From positions 186,001-250,000 of the forward strand of contig NZ_JBGKBE010000001.1 of assembly GCF_041358175.1 (NCBI RefSeq): a DNA stretch of 64,000 bases, given 5' to 3'. This stretch comes from Muriicola sp041358175. GTDB lineage: Bacteria; Bacteroidota; Bacteroidia; Flavobacteriales; Flavobacteriaceae. Each line of letters starts with the position of its first letter. Position 1 is the first letter of the stretch. This document shows, one piece after another, positions 43,601-50,377 of this stretch. The translations under genes and the position numbers were made by a program. Under the pieces are notes generated by a model. That model saw only the letters and a list, made by a program, of their open reading frames with translations. It made no database searches and was not told the origin of the DNA.

Positions 43601-43872
43601 TTTTTCACATTATCTGTAAACCCGATATAGGAAAAGGTAATCTGGTAAGGGCCTCCAGATCGCATGTTGGAAATTCGATAAAAGCCATCGAAATCGGCAG
43701 CAGCCCCATAAGTACTTCCTGTTGGAAGGTGTACTGCTACGATACTGGCACCACCAAGTGGTTCACCAGCGTCATCGGTTACTTTACCACTGATTGCAGA
43801 AGTAGTAACCCCTTGTGAAAAAGCCATTGCTGTCATTAAAAATGCAGCAAGGGCAAAGTAAATTTTCTTCAT
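40606..43872 (-). CDS. Oar-like TonB-dependent outer-membrane protein
   Basis: A 1088-residue outer-membrane protein. Signal MKKIYFALAAFLMTAMAFSQ is followed by a CarboxypepD_reg-like domain (SAISGKVTDDAGEPLGGASI) to about 110 and a plug (LEEVVISASASGVFGANKTG, DAIETFQINIAPFDVRQSGF). A long barrel ends SSRWQAQLGIRYIFN. The plug signature SGFSGGSINAITRSGSNTWEG and size match the Oar family known from Myxococcus and widespread in Bacteroidota. Some of these carry large proteins or proteases across the outer membrane. It is monocistronic with its own terminator and has no SusD partner. Confidence 0.9.
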   Translation of the reverse strand: MKKIYFALAAFLMTAMAFSQGVTTSAISGKVTDDAGEPLGGASIVAVHLPTGSTYGAAADFDGFYRISNMRSGGPYQITFSYIGFTDNVKNEIYLTLGRASQYNVQLSESATALEEVVISASASGVFGANKTGTETTVSRRDVATLPAASRSIADFVRITPQAQITEGNDGFSVSLAGQNNRYNAIYIDGAVNNDVFGLAGSGTNGGQTGVNPFSVDAIETFQINIAPFDVRQSGFSGGSINAITRSGSNTWEGSAYAFVRNESLAGKTPTSLTNDGDTREKLADFSALTYGVRVGGPIVKDKVFFFLNYERQDDETPQPFNISNYTGRSSAADLNNLSSFLVSNYGYDPGIFDNNTRTLAGDKLTAKIDWNINQDNKLSFRYGYVGADNLEARNSGNFGIGFINGSESFETQTHSIALELSSRFGNKFSNNFILGYTQVRDDRDPLGDPFPTVDIQDGSGTISFGAEPFSTANLLDQDVLTLTNNFEIYSGAHTVTLGTNLEFAKVKNLFFAFNYGDYTFEDQFDGSGTLISSGLNQFLTGQDADVYQHGYSLVGTGVVGDESAGASEFDTFQAGFYIQDDWQMTDDFKLSFGARIDIPYWSDGVVNDDFNDRTIPLLEAAGKDLQGARVGQGIDPTPMFAPRLGFNWDLNGKGTTQIRGGVGVFTSRLPLVWPGGTYNNNGITGGFMFEFGQPFEPNVNNQFEDPAPGSGGSGGNVDLIAKDFKLPQVAKFNIAVDQKLPIWNLILSGDFLYTNVITDVYYQNLNLKPAIGTYAGADNRPFYDRRDEIDPTYQGVYLASNTGGGYAHNTTFSLRKPFENGFSGQVSYTFGDSFKIFDGTSSQNSSQWRNIQTVNGKNSNLPVTRSDFALGNRITANASYEINWSDNVKTTFGVFYEGYQSQPYSFIYREGRDLLNDDSRDNALIYIPASQDEIVLADITDSSGNVEVSAAEQWNDLDTFINSVEYLSENRGKYAERNASRGIWNHIIDLKILQDFSLEFSGKTHTFQISADIFNFTNLINKDWGQRRFISSEVSPLTTVSTGATPEFQVNYGTVNDDGTPNITQIDDFGLASSRWQAQLGIRYIFN

Positions 43873-44043
43873 AGTTCTCGTGTTATTTAGTTATAAACCG
43901 TCCGCAAAAATGCCCTATTTCAGAGACAAATACATTAAGACAGTGTTAAATTAAGGAGAACAAATTTAACATAAAATTATCTAAAATCATCCCATAATTG
44001 ATAGGGATATTTTGGGGAAGTTGGAATATATGAAATTGAGATT

Positions 44044-45681
44044 CTAGGTCTTAAATTTTTGCAATAATTGCAAGGTAGAAGTGTCGTGATTAGAAATTTC
44101 GGAAGATGTGATATCCCTTAGGGTTGTATTGGCCAGTTGCTTTCCTAATTCTACCCCCCACTGGTCATAGCTGAATATATTCCAGACCACTCCCTGCACA
44201 AAGATCTTATGTTCGTATAGGGCTATCAGGGACCCAAGGCTCTTTGGAGTTAAGTTGTCTATCAACAGGGTATTGGTGGGCTTATTTCCTTCAAATAATT
44301 TAAAGGGCAGGAGTTTTTCAATCTCCTTTTCATTCAACCCTTTGTTTACCAGTTCCTCCTTTACTTCACTGGCTTTTTTCCCATTCATCAGGGCTTCAGT
44401 CTGGGCAAAAAAGTTTGCCATAAGTTTCTGGTGGTGATCGGTATTGCCGTAAAGGGAGTTTTTGTAACCAATGAAGTCGGCCGGAATCAGTTTTGTCCCC
44501 TGGTGAATCAACTGAAAGAACGCGTGTTGCGCATTGGTTCCCGGTTCTCCCCAGATGATGGTCCCTGTTTGGTATGAAACTGCTGATCCATCCCTCGCGG
44601 TACTTTTCCCGTTGCTTTCCATGATGCCTTGCTGAAAATAGGCTGAGAATCTACTCAAATACTGAGTGTAGGGAATAATAGCCTCGGTCTCTGCCTCGTA
44701 AAAATTGTTATACCAGATACTCAGAAGGCCGAGCAATACGGGGATATTTTGGTTAAAATCGGTTGTTCGGAAATGCTCATCCATTTCTCTGGCACCTTCA
44801 AGCAATTCTTCAAAATGGTTTGGCCCCAGGGCCAGGGCGATAGAAAGTCCTACGGCGCTCCAAAGGGAAAATCGGCCTCCAACCCAGTCCCACATCGGAA
44901 ATACGTTTTCCTGTGCGATTCCAAATTCGTTTATTTTATCGGTATTGGTAGATACGGCTGCAAAATGCAGGGCTATATCTTTGGGGGATGCGCTTTTCAG
45001 GAACCAATCTTTGATGGTTAAGGCATTGGTGAGTGTTTCCTGGGTAGTAAAGGTTTTGGAGACGATCACAAACAAGGTAGTCTCCGGATTGATTTCTCTA
45101 AGGATCTCCTGTACATGATCCCCGTCAATATTGCTGACAAAGTGTGTCTTAAGGTGGTTTTTATAGTATTTAAGAGCCTCTGTGACCATCACCGGGCCCA
45201 AATCAGATCCCCCGATTCCTATATTGACCACATCGGTAAAAGATTTGCCTGTATAGCCTTTTTTCTTACCTGAAATGACCGCCTCTGAAAACTTCCTGAT
45301 ATGATCTCTTACCTGGTATACTTCCGGAATTACATTTTCCCCGTCTACCAGGACCTTTTCTGCTTTTCCTGCTCTCAGGGCGGTGTGGAGAACGGCACGC
45401 CCTTCGGTTTCGTTGATTATATCCCCCTCAAAATATTTTCCAATCGCTTCTTTAAGTTTTACTTCTTCTGCTAATTGGAGTAGGTATTCCAGGGTAGTAT
45501 CTGTAATTCTGTTCTTTGAAAAATCAACAAAAAAATCCTGCCATTCTCTTGAAAATCGCTCAGCCCTACCCGGGTCGCTTTCAAATAATTCCCTGAGGTG
45601 TTGTCCTTTTGTTTCCCTGAAGTGTATCTCGAGCTTTTTCCAGGCGTCGGTAGTGGTAGGATTGATGTTGGCTAATGGCAT
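44044..45681 (-). CDS. pgi: Glucose-6-phosphate isomerase
   Basis: A glycolytic and gluconeogenic enzyme that interconverts glucose-6-phosphate and fructose-6-phosphate. The 545-residue length fits the long PGI form. Signatures include VNIGIGGSDLGPVMVTEAL, FVIVSKTFTTQETLTNA, the WDWVGGRFSLWSAVGLSIAL block, catalytic Glu in QGIMESNGKST, His in NAQHAFFQLIHQGT, and Lys in QWGVELGKQLA. It is the last gene of the DUF3108/TDO/M23/pgi operon, starting 1 bp after the M23 gene ends. No clear terminator follows. Confidence 0.98.
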   Translation of the reverse strand: MPLANINPTTTDAWKKLEIHFRETKGQHLRELFESDPGRAERFSREWQDFFVDFSKNRITDTTLEYLLQLAEEVKLKEAIGKYFEGDIINETEGRAVLHTALRAGKAEKVLVDGENVIPEVYQVRDHIRKFSEAVISGKKKGYTGKSFTDVVNIGIGGSDLGPVMVTEALKYYKNHLKTHFVSNIDGDHVQEILREINPETTLFVIVSKTFTTQETLTNALTIKDWFLKSASPKDIALHFAAVSTNTDKINEFGIAQENVFPMWDWVGGRFSLWSAVGLSIALALGPNHFEELLEGAREMDEHFRTTDFNQNIPVLLGLLSIWYNNFYEAETEAIIPYTQYLSRFSAYFQQGIMESNGKSTARDGSAVSYQTGTIIWGEPGTNAQHAFFQLIHQGTKLIPADFIGYKNSLYGNTDHHQKLMANFFAQTEALMNGKKASEVKEELVNKGLNEKEIEKLLPFKLFEGNKPTNTLLIDNLTPKSLGSLIALYEHKIFVQGVVWNIFSYDQWGVELGKQLANTTLRDITSSEISNHDTSTLQLLQKFKT

Positions 45682-45682
45682 T

Positions 45683-46963
45683 TTACGGATTGAGGGTTAA
45701 GAGTTCTTCTGCCTGCTCCTCCGGAAATTCAATACAGTCGAGTTGGGTTTTTACAGGATCCATAAACTCAAAATAGGCCGGTCTAAGAATTTCAGCCAGT
45801 GGTTCTGCAGCCGGGAGTTTTTCGCGGAGCGGATCTACCTGTCGGCCGTTCTTCCAGAAGCGGTAGCAGACATGAGGTCCACCGGTATTCCCTGTCATCC
45901 CTATCCAGCCGATGACTTCACCCTGTTTTACGTACTCTCCCCTGCGAACATTTTGTGCTTTCATATGCAGGTACTGGGTACTATATGTACCATTGTGTCT
46001 TATCTTGACGTATTTCCCATTTCCTCCTCTGCGGGTAGATTCTGTTACTATTCCATCTGCCGTGGCCAGGATGGGTGTACCAATCGGTGCTGCGTAATCG
46101 GTGCCCTTATGAGGCCTTACCTTGTATCCGTAATAGCGAATCTTTCGTTTGAGGTTGTAGCGAGATGAGAGTCGGCCAAATTTTAGGGGGGCTCTTAGAA
46201 ATGTACGTCGCAGGTTATTGGCCTCCTGATCGTAATATTCTTTTATGTCGAGCGAATCATTATGGTAGGCGAAGGCGTAGAAAGGTTCCCCTCTGTGCTC
46301 AAAATAAGCTGCTTTTATTGAACCTGCCCCGGCATAAATGCTGTCATTGATATATTTTTCCTCATAGATAATCCTAAATTTATCTCCGGCATCGAGCTTA
46401 AAGAAGTCGATCGTCCAGGCATATATTCCCGATAATTCATTGACCATGAGGTAATCAATATTCTGTTTTACAATAACATCGGATAGGGAGCCACCCTGTG
46501 GAATAACCCCTGATGCCTCGCGTTGTACAATTTTAACTTCCTTTCTTCCTTTATAGGCAAGTACCGTATCCCTGAAGTCGACCACCGTATAATTAATGGG
46601 GTCATTCTCATAGACGAATATTTTGGCTACCTGCGAGGTGTCCTTAGATTTAAGTATGGTGTATGGATTTCCAACCCGAATACGCCTAACGTCGAAAGTA
46701 TCCTTAAACCTTTGGGTAAGCTCGTAGATCTTAGGGTAGTCTACTTTGTTCCTCGTCATCAGGTCCCCAAAAATATCACCTCTTTTAATAGTATCTTCAA
46801 CAACTATATAGTCTGAGAGGTTAAAGCCGTATTTCTCAATATTTCTTTCGAGGATGATTGGCTGTGCAGTTGCATCTTCGGCAGCCACAGAAGATGTTGA
46901 TTTATCGTCTCCACATGAGGACAGGAGGATACATGCTAAAAAGAGGCCCCAGTATTTTCGCAT
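45683..46963 (-). CDS. M23-family peptidoglycan endopeptidase lipoprotein with HxC in place of HxH
   Basis: A 426-residue lipoprotein with lipobox LLSSC (Cys 17). The N-terminal half (about residues 40-260) contains LysM/OapA-like and linker segments including SLSDVIVKQNIDYLMVNEL. The M23 peptidase domain has the zinc motif H285-x3-D289 (RPHKGTDYAAP), catalytic-loop YLHMKA with H333, and a third motif reading H364-V-C366 (GGPHVCYRFWKNG), where HxH is usual. Cysteine may replace the second histidine as a zinc ligand. The same HVC variant occurs in other Bacteroidota, as far as I recall. It likely trims peptidoglycan crosslinks. It is in a tight operon between the TDO and pgi genes. Confidence 0.88.
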   Translation of the reverse strand: MRKYWGLFLACILLSSCGDDKSTSSVAAEDATAQPIILERNIEKYGFNLSDYIVVEDTIKRGDIFGDLMTRNKVDYPKIYELTQRFKDTFDVRRIRVGNPYTILKSKDTSQVAKIFVYENDPINYTVVDFRDTVLAYKGRKEVKIVQREASGVIPQGGSLSDVIVKQNIDYLMVNELSGIYAWTIDFFKLDAGDKFRIIYEEKYINDSIYAGAGSIKAAYFEHRGEPFYAFAYHNDSLDIKEYYDQEANNLRRTFLRAPLKFGRLSSRYNLKRKIRYYGYKVRPHKGTDYAAPIGTPILATADGIVTESTRRGGNGKYVKIRHNGTYSTQYLHMKAQNVRRGEYVKQGEVIGWIGMTGNTGGPHVCYRFWKNGRQVDPLREKLPAAEPLAEILRPAYFEFMDPVKTQLDCIEFPEEQAEELLTLNP

Positions 46964-46971
46964 TGTATTTG

Positions 46972-47937
46972 TTAAGTTATTTTTTCGGGATTAAATAAGT
47001 GGTCTACCCATTGTTTTCCCCAATTTTCTAATTCCTTTTCGGTGTGCAATTTCGGAAAAAACACCACCTTTTGAAAGCTTGGCGGTAAATATTCCTTCCA
47101 ATTGGTCCCACCTGTTGCTTCTATTGCCTTATCGCCTTTGCTGAGATAACGGTAGGCCGACCCCATGTGCATCAGTGGCCAGTTTACGTTCGCATTCAGA
47201 TCCATCCTTCTTAACGCTTCTTTGAGCGCTTTATTATTCCGGCTTTTTTCTGGTAAATGCAGGTATTTGTGATAGATTGTATTCTCTTTTACTTCTTTTG
47301 CGATCCTGATAAATCTGGGCGTGTAGCGGTATTCAAATTGCTTTAGTGTTAATGTTTTTTCGCCTGTGTTAACATCGGTCGCCCCTTTTTTCCAATATAT
47401 ATGCTCGTAAAGGTCTTCAATACTGTCTTCTTTTGAAAGATTCGACCTGTCTGAATGATGCAATAGGTTTTCCAGGGGCGTAGCATAAATTTCTATCATA
47501 CGATATTGAGCCGATTGGAATCCGCTTGAAGGCAAAAGGGCCATTCTGTAGCGGAGAAATTGCTCTCTTTCCATCCCGGTGATCATAATACTGAAGGAAG
47601 ATATCAGTGCTTTGTAATAATTGTTTATGCGATTTAGTTTTTCAATGAATTGGTCTACTTCCTGCGACCTGTCATCCACTATCTGTTTTTCTTCGTGTAT
47701 GATAAGCTTAAAATACAATTCGGTGATCTGGTGATACATGATAAATATCTCCTCATCCGGAAAGTAGGTCCTGGGTACCTGAAGACTTAAAAGGGTATCG
47801 AGATGGATATAGTCCCAATAGGTAAGATATCGCTGGTAAAGAAGTCCGTCCAGGTAAGAACTGAGGTCCTGTCCTGAATCCTTGTATTTCTCAGCCAGCT
47901 TTTCGATCTGGGATGCGATCTGCTCCTTTTTTTCCAT
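46972..47937 (-). CDS. kynA: Tryptophan 2,3-dioxygenase family heme enzyme
   Basis: A 321-residue cytoplasmic heme dioxygenase that opens the tryptophan indole ring to N-formylkynurenine. Diagnostic features are the distal segment MYHQITELYFKLIIHEEKQI (H69), LPSSGFQSAQYRMIE at about 136-149, proximal heme ligand H257 in NWPLMHMGSAYRYL, and the substrate loop EATGGTNW. The sequence is more divergent than classical TDO, and other kynurenine genes are not in the window. It lies 7 bp after the DUF3108 gene and 8 bp before the M23 gene. The tyrosine-degradation gene hpd is 1.1 kb upstream but in a separate unit. Confidence 0.88.
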   Translation of the reverse strand: MEKKEQIASQIEKLAEKYKDSGQDLSSYLDGLLYQRYLTYWDYIHLDTLLSLQVPRTYFPDEEIFIMYHQITELYFKLIIHEEKQIVDDRSQEVDQFIEKLNRINNYYKALISSFSIMITGMEREQFLRYRMALLPSSGFQSAQYRMIEIYATPLENLLHHSDRSNLSKEDSIEDLYEHIYWKKGATDVNTGEKTLTLKQFEYRYTPRFIRIAKEVKENTIYHKYLHLPEKSRNNKALKEALRRMDLNANVNWPLMHMGSAYRYLSKGDKAIEATGGTNWKEYLPPSFQKVVFFPKLHTEKELENWGKQWVDHLFNPEKIT

Positions 47938-47944
47938 GCTTTTG

Positions 47945-48724
47945 TTAGTCCATTATGATCTTAAACTGGTGTTTTAATCCATTATAGCCGTCAAGGTCGG
48001 CCTTTAGAGATCCTACGGCCAGATCAGCTTTAATGCGAATAGGAATCTTATTCAGATCATTTGACACCCATAAGGTAAGACTTTCCTGTTCTTTAAATAC
48101 CCTGCCTGCCTGTACGTAAGGTCTGAATTTAAGACATTCAACTTTACCGAATTTTGTCCTTAGGATATCTTTCCCCAGATATTTCAGTTTAAACTTAAAT
48201 ACCCCATCGTCATCATAGAGCATATTTAATTGAATCGACTTCCCAATTTCCAGATCCCCTATTTCGTAATTGTTCCTCAGGTAATAAAAGCCTGATACCA
48301 GATCCTGGATATTCCCACCCAGGTCAAAATTAAACTTTTTATCATTTTTCTTATCGTCCAGCAGGGCTTCTTTCCGGTCGTAATCAAAGTTGATTTCTAT
48401 ATCTTTGGTATATCCTCCTTCGTCAACCTTTCTGATAAATCGATATGGTTTCCCATTATTCATATCAAAATAACTTTCATAGGTGTCATCGACCTTAAAA
48501 AAAATACTGGCAAACCCTGTGGTCTTTCCCCTCCCTACTACATGGTAAACGGGTGTCTGCCCCACACTGTCAGTTTTGACGTGCAGAGTGGCATAGCTCG
48601 CGTTCAGAAAACCGTAATGAATTCTGAATTTTAGCCATTCCCCGGGCTTAAAGGCTTCATGTATGTTTTGAGCATACATCATTCCCTGAAGAAAAAGAAA
48701 CACAAGTAATACCTTCTTTTTCAT
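47945..48724 (-). CDS. DUF3108 secreted protein
   Basis: A 259-residue exported protein (signal MKKKVLLVFLFLQGMMYAQ) that is one DUF3108 beta-barrel-like domain: FKPGEWLKFRIHYGFLNASY, KTTGFASIFFKVDDTYESYF, RYLGK-equivalent FKLKYLGKDIL, and LTLWVSNDLNKIPIRIKADL. This family may bind lipid-like or cell-wall ligands in the periplasm, but its function is not established. It is the first gene of the operon with the TDO, M23 and pgi genes. An exact -7 box sits 13 nt upstream of the ATG. Confidence 0.87.
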   Translation of the reverse strand: MKKKVLLVFLFLQGMMYAQNIHEAFKPGEWLKFRIHYGFLNASYATLHVKTDSVGQTPVYHVVGRGKTTGFASIFFKVDDTYESYFDMNNGKPYRFIRKVDEGGYTKDIEINFDYDRKEALLDDKKNDKKFNFDLGGNIQDLVSGFYYLRNNYEIGDLEIGKSIQLNMLYDDDGVFKFKLKYLGKDILRTKFGKVECLKFRPYVQAGRVFKEQESLTLWVSNDLNKIPIRIKADLAVGSLKADLDGYNGLKHQFKIIMD

Positions 48725-48737
48725 ATTATATTTTGTT

Positions 48738-48745
48738 CAAAATTA
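48738..48745 (-). promoter_or_regulatory. -7 promoter box (TAATTTTG) of the DUF3108-TDO-M23-pgi operon
   Basis: An exact TAnnTTTG match on the reverse strand, 13 nt before the ATG at 48724. It separates this operon from the hpd transcript, which is already closed by the terminator at 48.8 kb. Confidence 0.5.
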
Positions 48746-48811
48746 CTAAATCGGGCATCACAGCCATCTCATTAACGTTATTTAAACAATATTTATTCCA
48801 AACTGGTATAC

Positions 48812-48841
48812 AAAAAAAAGCCCCGACGAGAGTCGGAGCTT
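48812..48841 (-). terminator. Intrinsic terminator downstream of hpd / candidate small RNA
   Basis: The reverse strand gives AAGCTCCGAC pairing with GTCGGGGCTT (one G-U pair), loop TCTC, then a run of eight T. This is one of the strongest terminators in the window. Confidence 0.88.
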
Positions 48842-48914
48842 TTCCTAAATAACCAACCAAACTTTAAATTATGAAAAACCAATACTTAAAGTTATAAGGG
48901 AACCACCCCTTATG
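48812..48914 (-). ncRNA. Candidate ~100-nt small RNA with 5' hairpin and terminator
   Basis: In the 304-bp gap between hpd and the DUF3108 gene, the reverse strand shows an exact -7 box (48926-48919). A 7-bp hairpin (ATAAGGG/CCCTTAT, 48894-48913) follows at the predicted 5' end. After it come an A/T-rich single-stranded middle with a GGTTGGTTATTTAGG stretch and a 10-bp GC-rich terminator hairpin with eight T. No ORF is credible inside. The arrangement fits a stand-alone small RNA. A structured hpd 3' UTR is the alternative. It may belong to an intergenic flavobacterial RNA class such as Flavo-1, which I cannot verify. Confidence 0.4.
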
Positions 48915-48918
48915 ACAA

Positions 48919-48926
48919 CAAATTTA
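48919..48926 (-). promoter_or_regulatory. -7 box (TAAATTTG) of the candidate small RNA
   Basis: An exact TAnnTTTG match on the reverse strand, about 6 nt before the 5' hairpin. No consensus -33 TTTG is seen at about 19 nt, so support is partial. Confidence 0.35.
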
Positions 48927-48952
48927 ATACAACTTTCTGAAACTGCATTTCG

Positions 48953-48980
48953 TTTTAACGTAATTTAACGAGAACGTTAA
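48953..48980. repeat. Cluster of TTAACG half-sites (possible operator)
   Basis: TTAACG occurs at 48955-48960 and 48965-48970 and in inverted form (CGTTAA) at 48975-48980. The last two form a perfect inverted repeat with a 4-nt spacer. Another copy in palindromic context lies at 48773-48778. It is just upstream of the candidate small-RNA promoter and could be a regulator site or simply A/T-rich chance. Confidence 0.3.
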
Positions 48981-49028
48981 CAATAGTTTATTAAATCACA
49001 ATTTAAAACAGACAAAAGGTGGTCATAA

Positions 49029-50171
49029 TCAAAGGGTTCCCCTGGATTCCTGCTCTCTTTCAATTGCTTCAAAAAGCGCTTTAAAATTTCCTTTCCCGAA
49101 AGATTTGGCACCTTTGCGCTGAATGATCTCAATGAACATGGTAGGCCTGTCCAGAATAGGTTTGGTAAAGATTTGCAACAAATACCCTTCATCATCCCGA
49201 TCGATCAGAATCCCCAACTCTCTGAGGGGAGCCAGGTCCTCATCAATTTCCCCAACCCGATCGAGTACATCCTCATAGTAGGTTACCGGAACTGTGAGAA
49301 ACTCTACCCCCCGGTCCCTTAAAGAACTCACTGTTTCAATAATGTTATCTGTTGCCAGAGCCATGTGTTGTACTCCAGCACCATTGTAGAATTCTATGTA
49401 CTCTTCTATTTGTGACTTCTTACGTCCTTCGGCAGGTTCGTTAATCGGAAATTTAATTCGTCCGTTCCCATTGCTCATCACCTTACTCATCAGGGCGGTG
49501 TATTCTGTTGAGATATCCTTGTCATCAAAAGAAACCAATTGTGCAAATCCCATAACATGGGCATAAAACTGGCACCATTTATTCATTTCGTTCCACCCTA
49601 CGTTCCCAACCATATGATCAATGTATTTTAATCCCACGTCTGAGGGTTGGTAATGGGGGTTCCACGCTTTATACCCTGGCATAAATACGCCTTTGTAATT
49701 ACTTCTTTCCACAAATACGTGTACAGTTTCACCGTAGGTGTGGATTCCGGAGAGAACCACCTCTCCCTGATCGTCCTTTATGGTTTTTGGTTCGAAATAT
49801 GATTCCGCTCCGCGCTTTACAGTTTCCTTATAACTCTTAGTGGCGTCATCTACCCATAGGGCAATAGCCTTTACACCATCTCCATGCAGATCTATGTGCC
49901 GATTTATATCTCCTCCCGATTTCAGGGGAGAAGTAAGAACTAATCTAATCTTATCCTGTTGCAACACATAAGAAACCCTGTCTTTTAATCCGGTTTCCAG
50001 ACCAGCATATGCAAGAGGTTGAAATCCCCATGCCGCCATATAATAATACGCTGCCTGTTTTGCATTCCCAACGTAGAGCTCTACGTGATCTGTCCCTAAA
50101 AGGGGCAGGAAATCTTCTGCCTCAGGATTTTCCTTAGGCAAGTGTAATGATGTGTTATCTAAAGTAGCCAT
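49029..50171 (-). CDS. hpd: 4-hydroxyphenylpyruvate dioxygenase
   Basis: A non-heme Fe(II) dioxygenase that converts 4-hydroxyphenylpyruvate to homogentisate in tyrosine degradation. The 380 residues comprise two vicinal-oxygen-chelate domains. Fe ligands are H186 (YIDHMVGNV), H269 (GVQHMALAT) and E348 (TMFIEIIQRKG). The C-terminal GNFKALFEAIEREQESRG helix that closes the active site is present. It is preceded by an exact -7 box 23 nt before the ATG. The downstream operon starts after a terminator, so it is a single-gene unit. Homogentisate dioxygenase is not in the window. Confidence 0.97.
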   Translation of the reverse strand: MATLDNTSLHLPKENPEAEDFLPLLGTDHVELYVGNAKQAAYYYMAAWGFQPLAYAGLETGLKDRVSYVLQQDKIRLVLTSPLKSGGDINRHIDLHGDGVKAIALWVDDATKSYKETVKRGAESYFEPKTIKDDQGEVVLSGIHTYGETVHVFVERSNYKGVFMPGYKAWNPHYQPSDVGLKYIDHMVGNVGWNEMNKWCQFYAHVMGFAQLVSFDDKDISTEYTALMSKVMSNGNGRIKFPINEPAEGRKKSQIEEYIEFYNGAGVQHMALATDNIIETVSSLRDRGVEFLTVPVTYYEDVLDRVGEIDEDLAPLRELGILIDRDDEGYLLQIFTKPILDRPTMFIEIIQRKGAKSFGKGNFKALFEAIEREQESRGTL

Positions 50172-50194
50172 GATATTTTATTTGAATTGATTTA

Positions 50195-50202
50195 CAAAAT
50201 TA
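50195..50202 (-). promoter_or_regulatory. -7 promoter box (TAATTTTG) of hpd
   Basis: An exact TAnnTTTG match on the reverse strand, 23 nt upstream of the hpd ATG. The -33 region has only TTTT. Confidence 0.45.
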
Positions 50203-50377
50203 TGTGGAGTTATTCCCCTAAAAGTATTGGGTTGCTACCACATGGCCCGGAGATGGGCTGTAATATCTATTCTCCTTGTCAGCATTTGTTTGTATTATCC
50301 CTGCAAAGATCGTAAAAAATGAGCGAAAATGAGGTATGGCTATGTCCATGCCTGAGAATTTCTGCAACACAATTTAA

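Noticed and set aside
48871..48897. An 8-codon + strand ORF (MKNQYLKL) that looks like a leader peptide
   Set aside because: No + strand gene follows to be controlled; the segment is better explained as the middle of the reverse-strand small-RNA candidate.
48977..49195. A 72-codon reverse-strand frame overlapping the hpd 3' end
   Set aside because: It lies mostly inside hpd in another frame, has no promoter or family resemblance, and reads as low-complexity shadow sequence.
50242..50322. A 26-codon + strand frame (starts MARRWAVIS) with a hydrophobic stretch and a late Cys, resembling a tiny lipoprotein
   Set aside because: It sits over the hpd promoter region, no -7 box precedes it on the + strand, and there is no supporting context. 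Kept only as a weak possibility.
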